Below, one piece after another: positions 1 to 10,400 of a stretch of 53,885 nt of DNA. Below the pieces are notes generated by a model. That model made no database searches, was not told where the DNA came from, and saw only the letters and a program-made list of their open reading frames with translations. Source of the DNA: Nemertoderma westbladi (Eukaryota; Xenacoelomorpha; Nemertodermatida; Nemertodermatidae); NCBI GenBank assembly GCA_032718475.1, contig JAUCBJ010006020.1, positions 1 through 53,885 of the forward strand, written 5' to 3'. How positions within the stretch are numbered: position 1 is the first letter of the stretch; each line of letters opens with the position of its first letter. Both the position numbers and the translations under genes were made by a program.

Positions 1-700
1 AACTTGCATCTACGCGCTTGCGGAAACCAGGCCCTCTCGTATATGAGGTCTCCAATCGGCTTCGCACTCCCTTCCTTCCCAATGTCTAAAACGATGTCGT
101 CCTCTCCGGTCAAAGGTTGCCGATCCGGAACAAAGGAAACAAACATCCTCGCCTTTGTCCTCGATCTCCAATATTTCCTCTCCGCGTCCGTTTCGGATAT
201 GTCATTCTCCACCGGGAGATCCATTCCGAACACCTCCACTAACGTCTCGGGCCAACCCTCTCTAACGGGTCTATCCGCCTCCAAGTGGACGGGAGTACCA
301 AACCCGCGGGTTTGATTCCCGAACCACTTCTCCAAGGCCTCTGGCGTCGGATACTCCATCGAAGGTCGGTCTCCCAAATCTCCGATGTTCTGTCGATATA
401 CTCCTTCGAATATCTCCTATCCTCTCCTAACCATTGACGTGTTGTCTAGCGATTGGTTGAAGAACGGGGTTAAGAAATGCTTCATCACGTCGGATTGGAT
501 TCCTCCCTTTGAGCCAATGTATTGGTCTCCTCCAACCCCCAATGGATGACGCTCTCGCAACGATATCCGTGACTAAACAAGTTACTGTGTTCGACTCCAG
601 TACCAAATAATATTGCAGCAATGCACGGGGTGGCGCACAAATGTTCCATGTGATGGGATCAAGGGATCCCGACCGGGTTTAGTTGACTACGCGTCACCGT
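1..700 (-). pseudogene. Pao A ORF4, middle part up to first zinc knuckle (broken)
   Basis: Translation of the - strand matches the + strand ORF4 of Pao B (41692-44955). At about 620-690 the peptide APPRALLQYYL aligns with SPPRAVLQYYL, and at 427-621 CLVTDIVAR aligns with CLVADIVSR. A stop at 427-429 is followed by a frame change. The reading then runs open from about 400 to position 1 and includes SAKPIGDLIYERAWFPQ, matching SARPIGDLIYERVWYPA just before the first zinc knuckle of Pao B. The window ends on the first cysteine of that knuckle. A palindrome (289-322) is read in frame. Function is inferred only from Pao B: a nucleic-acid-binding accessory protein. The 3' LTR of Pao A must lie to the left of the window. 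Confidence 0.7.
289..322. repeat. Palindrome A, copy 1 (ORF4, distal site)
   Basis: Core CCAAACCCGCGGGTTTG (298-314) is a near-perfect palindrome around CGCG. The flanks GGGA (291-294) and TCCC (317-320) extend it into a stem of about 30 nt. It lies in frame in Pao A ORF4. At the aligned place Pao B has the unlike palindrome at 43547-43566. Confidence 0.8.
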
Positions 701-1006
701 TTGGGATAAAATAATAGCAGTTTGTTGTTATCGCTCTGATATTCGTAATAGATAATGGCACAGTTGAATTGACAATATAATAGCAGTATACCGGTGGTGA
801 TAATGTAATATGTAGTGATGGTGACGGTGACGGTGAAAATCATCACCGGTCTGCACTGAACTGAATGACTGAGTAAACTGGTTAACTGACCGGTAATAGG
901 ATAATATATGTATTCATTCCTACGTTACTTTGGCCTTTGTCCAGTGGATACTTTTCCCCGCTCCCATTGGTTGATGACCTACTTCACGCCTCTCACCTCT
1001 GCGGGA

Positions 1007-1009
<3 letters not shown>

Positions 1010-1039
<30 letters not shown>
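1010..1039. repeat. Homopolymer C30
   Basis: Thirty consecutive C residues. Reading frames across it encode poly-proline or poly-glycine and are not genes. Similar G or C runs occur in the TTAA elements and in F1. Confidence 0.95.
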
Positions 1040-1040
<1 letters not shown>

Positions 1041-1100
1041 CTGTTGGTTATCTGCCCTCTCGAGGTGGTTTGACCTCTAACCTCCCTTTGTGTGGCTTTT

Positions 1101-1430
1101 GGGGTGTATGTTATCCCCGTTATTGGGTGTGATACGAGATTGGTTGTTACCAATCTCGTATCTCCAATATTGCTGAAAAGGGCGCCACCGTCCTAACTTT
1201 ATGAGGGTAATGGAGTCGAATTGAATCCGCTCACACTCACCCCCATGCTATCTTCCCGGTGAGAAGATAGCATCATCTATGAGTGCACTTCAATTCCGCT
1301 GGAACCCGATCTACTATCGGGTGTGGAGTGGAGTTCTTTTACTTGGAGTCAGCTTTCCAGGCCACTCCCTCTGGGTATGATATTACTACCCATTCTTGGT
1401 GCAACCGCAACCTATGTTGCACCAAGACAT
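1101..1430. other. Cluster of stem-loops
   Basis: At least seven inverted repeats occur in 330 bases. The strongest are 1131-1144 with 1149-1162 (14 bp, 4-nt loop), 1245-1255 with 1263-1273 (11 bp), and 1394-1405 with 1416-1427 (12 bp). Smaller ones are 1304-1310/1316-1322, 1325-1331/1362-1368 and 1372-1377/1387-1392. An outer pair, GAATTGAA (1218) with TTCAATTC (1289), encloses the second hairpin. No RNA family was recognised. Confidence 0.6.
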
Positions 1431-1479
1431 CTGGCCTCTCTGTTTGAGACAGTTGTGGAATCCTCACACAATTTTAAAA

Positions 1480-2335
1480 ACTCCCACTTTCTAAACTCTA
1501 ACTTCTCACTCTACTCTACTTCGGCTCCACTCTAACTCCACTCATCTCTCTCGTACTCTATCTAACTCCACTCTGCTCGCTTTAACTCCATCCTGAATTG
1601 TACTCCTCTCACTCTCTCTCGCCAACACCTCCTCTCCATACTTCCCTGTTCTCTACCACTCCCAAAGGCGCTAAGTTCTTATGCTACTACACTGTGCTAT
1701 CATTCTACCTACCTTGCTACTTACTTCTTACTTACTACTTACTATCTAACTCTCTTACTAATTACTTACTTACTTACTACTTACTACTAACACTCTAATT
1801 CTACTAACTCTCTAACTCTAACTAGCTCTCTAACTCTACTAACTCTAACTAACTCCTAACTCTATCTAACTCCTAACTCCACTAACTCTCTAACTCCTAA
1901 CTCTCCAATCTACTAAACTCTTCTAAGTCTACTAACTCTATACCTCTACTAACTCTCTAACTACGTGGCGCTTTCAGTGCCCACAACCTCTCTACTACTA
2001 CATTCTACGTGGTGCTTCCGGTGCCCACAACCTCTCTATTACTACTCGTGGCATGTCAATATACCACACTCCCTTACTGCCTACTTCTAACTTAACGGTA
2101 CTACGTACCCCCCTACTCCCGCGGTATGTCTATATACCACACTCCCTATACCTGCCGACTTCTAACTTCTTACTTACTTCTAACTAACTTTCTAACTACT
2201 TACTAACTTTCTTACTAACTTCTACTTACTATCTAACTTCTACTCACTATTACTTTCTAACTTTCTTCTTATTTCTTTCTAACTTTCTTCTAACTTATTT
2301 AGTGTTTTATTATTTTAATTATTTTTAATTATTTA
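1480..2335. repeat. CT-rich simple-sequence tract
   Basis: Degenerate tandem words CTAACT, CTTACTTA and TCTAACTC fill this stretch. It contains a duplicated block of about 50 bp (CTACGTGG...CCACAACCTCTCTA, near 1971 and 2008) and two copies of TATACCACACTCCCT (near 2059 and 2134). No gene is visible. Confidence 0.7.
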
Positions 2336-2341
2336 TATTTC

Positions 2342-3512
2342 TTACTGCATGTGGGAAGGGCGTCTACTTCTAAGATCTGTTCTCTGGGATCCTTCCCTCG
2401 CCGATGTTGCGTCGTTATGATGGGCTCTGGTCTCTCTCGGTCCGCCCTCACGCACATAAATACATAAATACGTCACACCATCGGCTGCACGAATTTGAAT
2501 GGATTTGCTAGTTAAGCACTCTTGGTGGGACCTGGGGTGGGACTCATTGTCGTAAAACATTACACGCCAGTCCTCTAGGGATTCCTCAATCTTCCGCCAT
2601 TGACGCTGGATCTTGTCGGATGGGGTCCATATGCGTGCGATAGCCTTGTGGTCATCATACTGGGTATAGGAACCCTTCCTCCTCAGCCATGCCTGGTCTA
2701 TCTCCTCGTCGTCTGGGAACGTAGCCACCGCGACCCATACATTTATATTCTTATCCAACCAACCAAATAACTTACTCTCCTTCCCTGGAGCTCCGATCTT
2801 GTCTAATGTATCGTAATCCGTTATCTGCATCGGGACATCACACAAGAACTTCGCACATAAAACTTCCCGTAAGCACTCGACGTCGAATGGCTTCTCGCAA
2901 CTCCGGGTGATCTACCAATATCGCAGGTTCGTTGCCGTCGGAATAATACACCGGTCGGGGTTGAGATACAGCCTGTGGAACAAATCCAGTGACTCTCCTA
3001 GTTTCCTCCTGATGTCTATCCGCGGTCTTTTTGTAAACTGCTATATGATCTTCGAATAACTGAGTCGCTTTCGCCGCTCGCTCCTCCTGCCGCAATGCGT
3101 CTATATCGTCCTGATGCTCAGGTGTGAGCTTTCTCCCTCAGTGAGGCGAAGTGAATGTTGTCCAGGGACTCGAGAGTTCCAAACCCGCGGGTTTGGTACT
3201 CGAGTCCCGTGCTGCTTCGCGCCGCGCCTCTAAGTCCTTATAGGCTCGGTAAAGCGAAATGGCAGCCGCCGTTTCTATCAAGGCGGGTGTCGAACAGGGT
3301 TTAATCTCCTTATAAGGATCTAAAGTCGTAACGGTCGGCGTAATGGGTCTCGGAGGTCTCTTTCCGCTAAAGTCGATACTGATCATCGGGTTGCTCATCG
3401 GGTAACCTCCCTCATTATATCTAAGAAACTGGTAAGCTTGACACCGCGTTAATATCGGTTCAGGATTCTGCTCGTTCAGTCGATCAGGAATCGCTACATC
3501 TTGCTTATTCAT
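2342..3512 (-). pseudogene. Pao A ORF4, N-terminal part
   Basis: The reading starts at an ATG at 3512 that overlaps the ORF3 stop. Conserved blocks shared with Pao B ORF4 include NPEPILTRC, EGGYPMSNP, ISLYRAYKDLE, VDHPEL, IWTPSDK, FYDNE and SKSIQIRAADG. An in-frame TGA at 3138-3140 and a frameshift near 2845 break it, and the insertion at 2341 ends it. The palindrome at 3165-3208 is translated. No signal peptide or membrane segment is visible, so an envelope role is unlikely. No known domain is recognised in this half. The protein is inferred to accompany the retrotransposon because both divergent copies keep it. Confidence 0.7.
3165..3208. repeat. Palindrome A, copy 2 (ORF4, proximal site)
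   Basis: A 44-bp nested palindrome. The inner core is CCAAACCCGCGGGTTTGG (3179-3196), a perfect 18-bp palindrome. Outer arms GGGACTCGAG (3165-3174) and CTCGAGTCCC (3199-3208) are perfectly complementary. It is the longest of the set. The aligned place in Pao B is 42007-42026. Confidence 0.9.
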
Positions 3513-4009
3513 GCATTCGCTGCATTATTGTAGAATAACTTGTATACGCTGAAAACCTTTGGCATCTCCTGATCCTCGCCTCGGGTCCTCCGGTAAAAAT
3601 GCATCCCGTCAAATTGATCTCGGATGGCAGGTAGCGGTTCATCGTGCCGCAAATACATATTCATATGGTATAGACGGGCGATTTCCTTGTCAGGGTCGGC
3701 GCTAATGTCGCACACATCAAGAGCAAAGTCATAGGGATAACGAGTGCGATATTCCTTTCGTAGAACCTCCATGCGGTCTCCCAACGCTCGCATCCTTTCC
3801 CTCCTCAACTCTTTCTCGTACGTGGGCTGATATTTCCCATTCAAATCCATTACCAGATCGGTAATAAACACCATGGTAGTAAACATTGGAATCTTTACAT
3901 CCAGGTCGGGCAAATGGTAGTTCTGCTTCCTCTCTGGTGGTGAAACCTCTCCTCGGTTGCACTCAAATTTCCTTCTCCATATTGCCGCGTATATATATAT
4001 ATATCCCAA
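3509..4009 (-). CDS. Pao A ORF3, conserved protein of unknown function
   Basis: A 166-aa frame downstream of pol. Its C-terminal 90 residues match Pao B ORF3 (41129-41728) closely: YPYD, CDIS.DPDKEIARLYH, YLRHDEPLPAIRDQFDGMH, YRRTRGEDQE and FSVYKLF. The N-terminal third is not conserved, so the true start is uncertain. The stop overlaps the ORF4 start as ATGA, which suits translation by termination and re-initiation. It is rich in charged residues, with no signal peptide, membrane segment or zinc motif. No family was recognised. Conservation between two diverged elements suggests selection before decay. Confidence 0.65.
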   Translation of the reverse strand: MGYIYIYAAIWRRKFECNRGEVSPPERKQNYHLPDLDVKIPMFTTMVFITDLVMDLNGKYQPTYEKELRRERMRALGDRMEVLRKEYRTRYPYDFALDVCDISADPDKEIARLYHMNMYLRHDEPLPAIRDQFDGMHFYRRTRGEDQEMPKVFSVYKLFYNNAANA

Positions 4010-4730
4010 TTAGGTCCGGTACGTATCTAATTACACTGTGGGTTAGTCAGTTAGATTGTGTGAAGGGACAAACTTCCCGAGCTACCCGGCCGCTTTCCAG
4101 CAGTTCAGGTTCGGCTTTCCAGATCCCATCTCATTCCTAACTACCTTCTAATCTATTCCCATGCATAGCGCAAAAACTTCGGAGATAAACTGGCCGTGAC
4201 CAACTCACTTTTTGATGCCCAAACTACTCCCCAATACTTGTACTAGACTACAGTAGTTAGAAAGGACAATAGTTATGGCGTTCGACTATACCAAACCCAC
4301 AGGTTTGATAATCGAACACCTTACTTCACTGCAAACTACTGAGTGGTGTCTGTGTACGCCTCTGGTGCTACTAACATTTAGCATCTTCGTTGTTGTACTG
4401 TTGGCACCAATCTGTGGAAGTTACTGTACTCAATTTACACTCCTACTTAATATAGCTGTAACCATGGTGTCTAGATACTATTTTCCAGGCTTCACGACTT
4501 TCAAATTACTGTTTATCTATAGACGGATTCTAGAACGCGTCTATATGCAGCGTTTGGAATTGTCTTGGGATCACTTCTAATTTTTAAAATGTATAATTTT
4601 CCAAACATTTTATGAAAATTTTGATACCCACCAGACAAATTCTCAACGCAAATCACCACAAACCCGCTCCTATGCATTTCCGAGTATTTGCATACGAGGA
4701 ATGCATACGAAGTGAATTTGCGTTCCAACA
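4010..4730 (-). other. Spacer between Pao A pol and ORF3
   Basis: No gene is supported here. It contains a short (TA)n run at 3991-4003 just before ORF3 and palindrome A copy 3. The same spacer in Pao B (40575-41128) also carries a palindrome. Confidence 0.55.
4280..4317. repeat. Palindrome A, copy 3 (pol-ORF3 spacer)
   Basis: Core CCAAACCCACAGGTTTG (4291-4307), with outer arms GTTCGA (4280-4285) and TCGAAC (4312-4317). The central CGCG has drifted. Its counterpart in Pao B is 40862-40881. Confidence 0.75.
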
Positions 4731-5550
4731 CTAATTTTGATTTGAGGCAGAAGACAAATTATAGTCTCCTGTCTTGATGCGTGTCTCCTCTAGTAACATG
4801 ATATCTTGGACCGGTCTGTCCAAGGTGTGTAAACCATTAGTTTTACACTTATTCTTGTTTGGACACTTGCATCTTATTTTTACAGTGACGGTGCATAGTA
4901 TATTTTGTATGTCCGGGTGTATGTGCAAGATGACTCTGGTCTCCCAATATTTTCTTTTGACAACTCGTTCGGTTATTAATACGTAGTCTCCTCTTTGGAG
5001 GCTCTGAACTGTTTTGTACCACTTCGCTCTGGTGGATATTGTGGGGAGATAATATTCCCTCCAATATTCCCAGAATGTGTACGTCGCAAACTGTGTTATT
5101 TTCCAGCTCTTCTGACAATATAGGTCGGCACTAATGGGTTCTGATGCCGGCACAAGAAAAGCTGGACTCTGCATTAGCAAATTATTTGGCATTAGTGCAA
5201 CGCCGTCAGGCAACATAGCTATCGGCCTTGAGTTTAAGGTATGCTCGATTTCGATAAAAGCTGTTACCAGCTCGTCGTCTGTTAGTTGTTTATTTACAGG
5301 CAGTGTTTTAGCGATGGCCTGCTTTATGGAGCGAACCAAACGCTCCCAGCTTCCTCCTCTCCAGGGACTTTCTGGAGTGTTAAATTTCTACTCCACTCTT
5401 TTTACGGCAAAAGTGCTGCAGAGATTTCTCTGTTCTGCCTGCGATGGCTTCTATGAGCTGTGTTTAACTCACTATTCCCTCCGACAAAGTCTGTACTCTT
5501 GTCAGAGTAGAACGCCTTTACTTGTCCTCTCCTGGCCATAAATCTCTTTA
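4731..5550 (-). pseudogene. Pao A pol: integrase core end and C-terminal domain
   Basis: The - strand encodes FMARRGQVKAFYSD (core aspartate block), then SPWRGGSWERLVRSIK (the glutamate block of the DDE triad), then the BEL/Pao integrase C-terminal domain (DUF5641-like: WYKTVQSLQRGDYVLI, near 5027-5062) ending LLEETRIKTGDYN. Stops and frame changes between 5340 and 5550 split it; 4731-5339 is open for 202 codons. The integrase would insert the cDNA into the genome. The piece is separated from the N-terminal part by the TTAA-element fragment at 5552. Confidence 0.8.
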
Positions 5551-5551
5551 A

Positions 5552-6120
5552 CCCTATTAGCACTGGGGGGGGGCCGAATCGGCCCCTTCCTAGTTTTTAG
5601 TTGCTGTAACTATGCAACCACATTACGTACCGGCCCAATTTTTTGTGAGAATTAGCCAAATTTAATGCCGCATCTTTTGCAAAAAACGCCGTTGCAATTG
5701 GATTTCTACTTTTCGATGTGGGTGTCACCTCAAAATTTGGTCTCCAGCACCAAATTTTTTGAAATTTTCGAATTTTACAAAGTCATTTGTGATTTAGTAA
5801 TTATTTGTGTTTGGGCTATTTTTATTTATTTTTATTGGTTTGGATCACTCTAATGCTCTATACAAGTATGTAAGTGTAGTGGTACGTCATTTTTGGAGCA
5901 CCAAAATTAGGGCGTGGCACTTCAAATTTTGAAAAATACGAGATTCGGAAAATACACTAAAGTTTTGATTTGCAAAGCATTTTTATAGGTTTTCTAGAGC
6001 GCTGAATCGATTGAAAGTAATATAGAAGCCTGAAGACTTAGTGGTTCGCCATTTTTGGTGCACCAAAATTAGGGCGTGGCACTTCAAATTTTGAAAAATA
6101 CGAGATTCGGAAAATTCACT
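5552..6120. mobile_element. Fragment of TTAA-flanked CCCTATTA element, copy 1
   Basis: The left end shows TTAA (5548-5551) followed by CCCTATTAG, a G run and a hairpin GGGGCCGAATCGGCCCC. This is the same end structure as the complete copy at 15997-17564. Inside, the block GCACCAAAATTAGGGCGTGG is repeated near 5899 and 6059. The far end lacks a terminal repeat and the host integrase has lost about seven codons there, so the copy is truncated. No transposase is encoded. Confidence 0.7.
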
Positions 6121-7453
6121 GTGTGCCACACGCTCTATGTGTACGGCTCTACTTGCCATACATATCAGTAGCAGGCCCCATCTCTTGTGGGTCAGCAGTC
6201 CACTCTTTGCCTCAATTGGACCAAAGCAGTCCACCCCTGTATTTGTGAAGGGTGGGTCATATGCCTGCACTCTCGCTTCCGGGAGTTCAGCCATCTCCTG
6301 TTCCAATACTCTGGCGTTCACTCTCTTGTAAACCAGACAGGCGTCATACATGGTACCTACTGCCCTGCTTGGCTGCAACAGAATGAATCGCTGTCTCACT
6401 GCCGACAAACAGTGTAACCTTCCCGTGTGATGCAACCTCTTATGTATATCCCATAGAATCATTCTTTGCAATTCTATTGGGTGACTAGGGATTATCACTG
6501 GGAACCTAAACTGTGAGTTTATGTAGACAGTCTGGATTCTAGATCTATGACAAATCAAACCCATATGGATTAATGGACTCCATTTTTTGAGGGGTTTATA
6601 GAGAACTGGTCGTTGAGCCGATAATAGATAGAATTCTTTTGGGAAGGCACACATTTGATAATGTCTCAAATGCTTTAATTCCGCTTGGTCAATATCATCC
6701 TCTGTCAGAGGTTGTTTCAATTTTTGAATTCGCTCACTATTAGTGCTCGTTTGTTCTCCTAAATGTTTTGAATGTTTTAAACAAAGGTACAAAACGTATC
6801 GGCTTAACCACGCAGTTCTTTTACAAATTGTCAGCCAAGAGGCAGACGAATTTAGTAATTTGTCATAAATACTGCATGGCTCTAATGCCAGCGACGGTTG
6901 CCCACTAACTAATGGAAGTTTCGAATCCAAACACGCGGGTTTGGAAACCGAAGGCTCCATCTTGTCGGTCATTTTCTGTCCGGCACTTACGAATTGTGAC
7001 CCTTGTGTAGTCATAACTTACCCTTCCGGACCTAGTAGTCACGTAAGTCTCTTGGTCTGACAGGTCTCCGGGCTGCTCCAATGACTCTTCAGGCCGCTCC
7101 AATGACTCTTCAGGCTGCTCCAATGACTCGTGTTTGGCTTTCGACTTAGACTAGGTAACTTTCTCCACTTTGACCTCTGCATCTATCGGCATCGGATTGG
7201 CCACGATCTTTAGTCTCTCTGGCCAATGCTCCTGTGTCCTCGTTATAAAATCAGGTCCATGTAACCAAAACTCCTGAGATTCTTCTTGACAGAATTCCGC
7301 TGGCATAGCACCTCTCGAAGTTATAATGGCCAGGTTTAACACTCCCGGACAATGTCTCCATTGTTCCTTCGTCGAAAAGTCGACGATCTGAGCGTGTCTG
7401 TTGGCCACAAATGTCTTTAGTGCAATATTGTCAGCTGCAATATACACTATCAC
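6121..7453 (-). pseudogene. Pao A pol: RNase H end, linker and integrase N-terminal region
   Basis: On the - strand, KTFVANRHAQIVDF and WRHCPG (RNase H end) are followed by GAMPAEFC and FWLHGPDF. Next come a linker with repeats of EQPEESLE (7040-7123), the in-frame palindrome at 6920-6952, and the integrase zinc-binding region (HKRLHHTGRLHCLSAVRQRF with CLVYKR downstream). The first catalytic aspartate block GVDCFGPIEAKSG and HIERVAHS end the piece. The order matches Pao B 38110-39750. The frame changes at least once, between 6905 and 7014. One cysteine of the expected CxxC is not visible. Confidence 0.8.
6920..6952. repeat. Palindrome A, copy 4 (RNase H-integrase linker)
   Basis: Core CCAAACACGCGGGTTTGG (6927-6944), one base short of a perfect palindrome. 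Outer pair TTCG (6920) and CGAA (6949). It is in frame in pol. The counterpart in Pao B is 38491-38510. Confidence 0.8.
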
Positions 7454-10400
7454 TATTATTATTATTATTATTCGGGTACACCAGTCTAGCCGGCATTTAT
7501 ATTAATTAAAACTGTTAAAAGATAAAAATATATATATCCAGCTGCACTACAATATGATTGAAAGTAAAAATTGTGATCACAGATCACAACTAGGCCGTTA
7601 ATTATAACACCGTTAGTAGCATCAGTTCACCAAATCAAACAATAAAATAAGCAGAAATCCTAGGGGCAAGCCATGTATTCAACTAAATTCCGTAGTAGTC
7701 TATTATTCGTTTGTGTTTGATGGTAAAGCTAGTGTTTGATAGATTATAACAGTTCGATATGAACTCCGCGTGGTCCTTGTCTGTACAGTTCGGTTGTCCA
7801 GAGTTCAGCCTTGCAAATAGTTGATTGCGGTTATAGGTGTAGTTCATGAGAGAGCTAACCTCTGGGAGACTATAGTGTAGCCTGGCATTGTTGTAGGTGC
7901 CACCAATCCCACAATATTGCGCACCTTTAGGATCAATGGAGTTGAGTTGGACCGCTATCCTTATGCACTGCTGGATATGAGTGTTTGGAGATCTAATCGA
8001 ACGCAGCATGGTTCCCAAGCATTGCCGGTAAGCTGAGTTTGATATGTCATCAGTGCGGTATAGGTTAAGCAGTGTACCATTGGACACGTAATTTCCTACA
8101 TGAATTAAACCGCGTAACACTTTTCTATGGTAGGCGTCTGCTGACAGTAGCTCCGATTTTGATAATGCGCCAAAGTGATATGTTGTTTTGTATAGAATTG
8201 ATGGTAATGCTAGAGATCTCCATAACTTGGCTACTGTTTCAACGTTATATCTTTGTGCAGTCCATCTAAAGTTGTGGAATATCTCGGAATGCATTGCAAT
8301 TGATTTGATGATCTCAGATAAATGTTTACCTGTAGGTGAGATTTTAAACCCCAGAAATTTAATATGATTCGATGGCTTCATTTCAGTTCCGTTTATTTTT
8401 AGAGACTTTGCGGTAGCTGCTCCCTTTTTTCCTGCGATTAACATCCAATTTGATTTGTCTGGATCAATATTTAGGCTGAGATCACGAAGCGAGGCAATAA
8501 TCCCGTCACACATTTTTTCCGCAGCTGAGGCAGTTGTGCTAATGAGCAGAATATCGTCCGCATATGAGAAGCTGCCGAGGGGAATATGGAAGATCTTACA
8601 GCCGAGGTTGTTATTTTGTGCCTTTTCCATGACCTGTTGGATATAGAAATTGAAAAATGGTGGTGAAATCAGTGATCCCTGTCTCAATCCTTTGTAGAGA
8701 TTTATACCCACAGTATTGAGTTTGTTGTTTATTTTGATGAATGCTTTGGTGTTACTATAGTAATATAGTAATAACCTCGCTATAAATGGATTAATAGGTG
8801 TTTCACTGATTAATTTGCTAAGCAGCTTATGTATATCAACTGTATCGAAGGCCGCCGAAATATCCATCTGGGTCACATAAACCGATGAATCCCCCCTTCT
8901 ATAGTATTGTAGCAGTTCAAGGATAGCTCCAATAACCAAGTCTGTCCCCATGCCTTTTTGGTATGCGTATTGCGAGTCGCTGGGATGTAAAACTTTGGTT
9001 AACGAGATAGAGATGATCAGCAGTTCCATGATCTTAGCCAGTATAGGAATGGATGCAATGGGACGATATGAGGTCGCTTGCAGTACAGTCTTACCTTTTC
9101 CTTTGAAAATGTAGCTAATTACGGTATCACCGAATATAGTGGGTGTTTCTCCAAGTAGCAACGTTGAGTTTATAATATTGGTGATATGTTTACAGATGTT
9201 TTCCTCGGCGTCAGCATAAATAAGATTCTCCACCGTTAAGCTAAATATGTCTGGTGACTTCCCACGATTTAAAGCTAAGATAGCATTTCGAACTGTTACT
9301 GTCGAAACTAAAGGGCAGTTAAAGTCTCCACTGTCAATTTGTTGATTTATTTCATCCTTCAGTGACGTCATATCGGCATCATAATTGTCGGTTTTATAAC
9401 CCTGTCTTGTTATTAGTTGATCCTTAAACTCCTGTCTTAGTGACTCAGGTGTTTTCTGATCCGTTCTCTTTTGAAAGTGATTCCAGAAGGCGTGTGGGCC
9501 CGATTTAGTCGATTTAAGAACTATGTTGGAGACCCTTTGTTTAACTAAGTAGTTACGTAACCGTCGTGTGGATCGCTTGGATTCCTTGAAAGCGGTTTTG
9601 ATATTATCGTCGTCTTCTTTTCCTCTCTGGCACCATATATTGTAAAGATCCTTGGTGGTTTTTGTTCGCTCCTTGAGTTGTGCATTTCTAATTCTATAAT
9701 TGCTATTTAGTTTACGTCGCTTATAAATAGGAATATGCATGAATGCCGCTTCGTGTATAGTGTTTTGGAATTCCTCGGTGTAGCTGTTAAGATTTTCAAT
9801 AGTCCGCCCACTCCCTGGAGTGTTATAAACTGACTCTAAGCGTGTCAGTCCCTCATTTATCGCATTACTATAGTCACGAAGGTTACTCTCTGTTGCCTTC
9901 TTCCAATTGAAACGAGTTGGTCCTTCTCTGACATTTTGTTTACGATTTGTGCTGTTGTCTTGCTGGGTAGACTTACCAGTTGTGGTCTCGAGTATACAAG
10001 CTATAGGTGAATGATCTGAATGGTTTTCTACATTATCCATTTCGTGGCATATTCCCTTCATAACATGATTTGCAATAGCAGTTTTGGTTACTATGTGGTC
10101 AATGTATGAGTTATGTGGCCCATAGTAAGTGAGATTCGGACCATCAAAATTATGCTGGGTATCTACGGCAGAGAGTGATTCTTCAAGAAGGAAGGAGTTG
10201 AATAACTTTCCTCTACCAGTGGCCTGAGCTCGACAGTATCTCGGACCCTGCAGGGGCCCTAAGTCCGCATTGAAGTCGCCGAGAATGATGGGTGCAGCAT
10301 TTTTGGATTGTACCTCTAATATGGCTGCTAGACGCCCCAAGAAATCCAGGTATTTTTCTTTCGGTTTGTTACTGTCCGGGCCGTACACTGATAGGAATAC

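Larger units (their letters stand above)
691..2341. other. Unidentified 1.65 kb insertion in Pao A ORF4
   Basis: Similarity to Pao B ORF4 stops at about 2341 on one side and about 690 on the other, with roughly 120 to 180 codons of ORF4 missing between. The intervening DNA has no credible gene. It holds the sequence ATAATAGCAGT twice (near 710 and 776), a 30-nt C run, a cluster of stem-loops (1101-1430) and a long CT-rich tract of CTAACT-like words. No terminal repeats or target duplication were found by eye, so its class is unknown. Confidence 0.5.

Noticed and set aside
908-1153. Open frames on both strands across the C30 run
   Set aside because: They exist only because the run encodes Pro or Gly; there is no other support.
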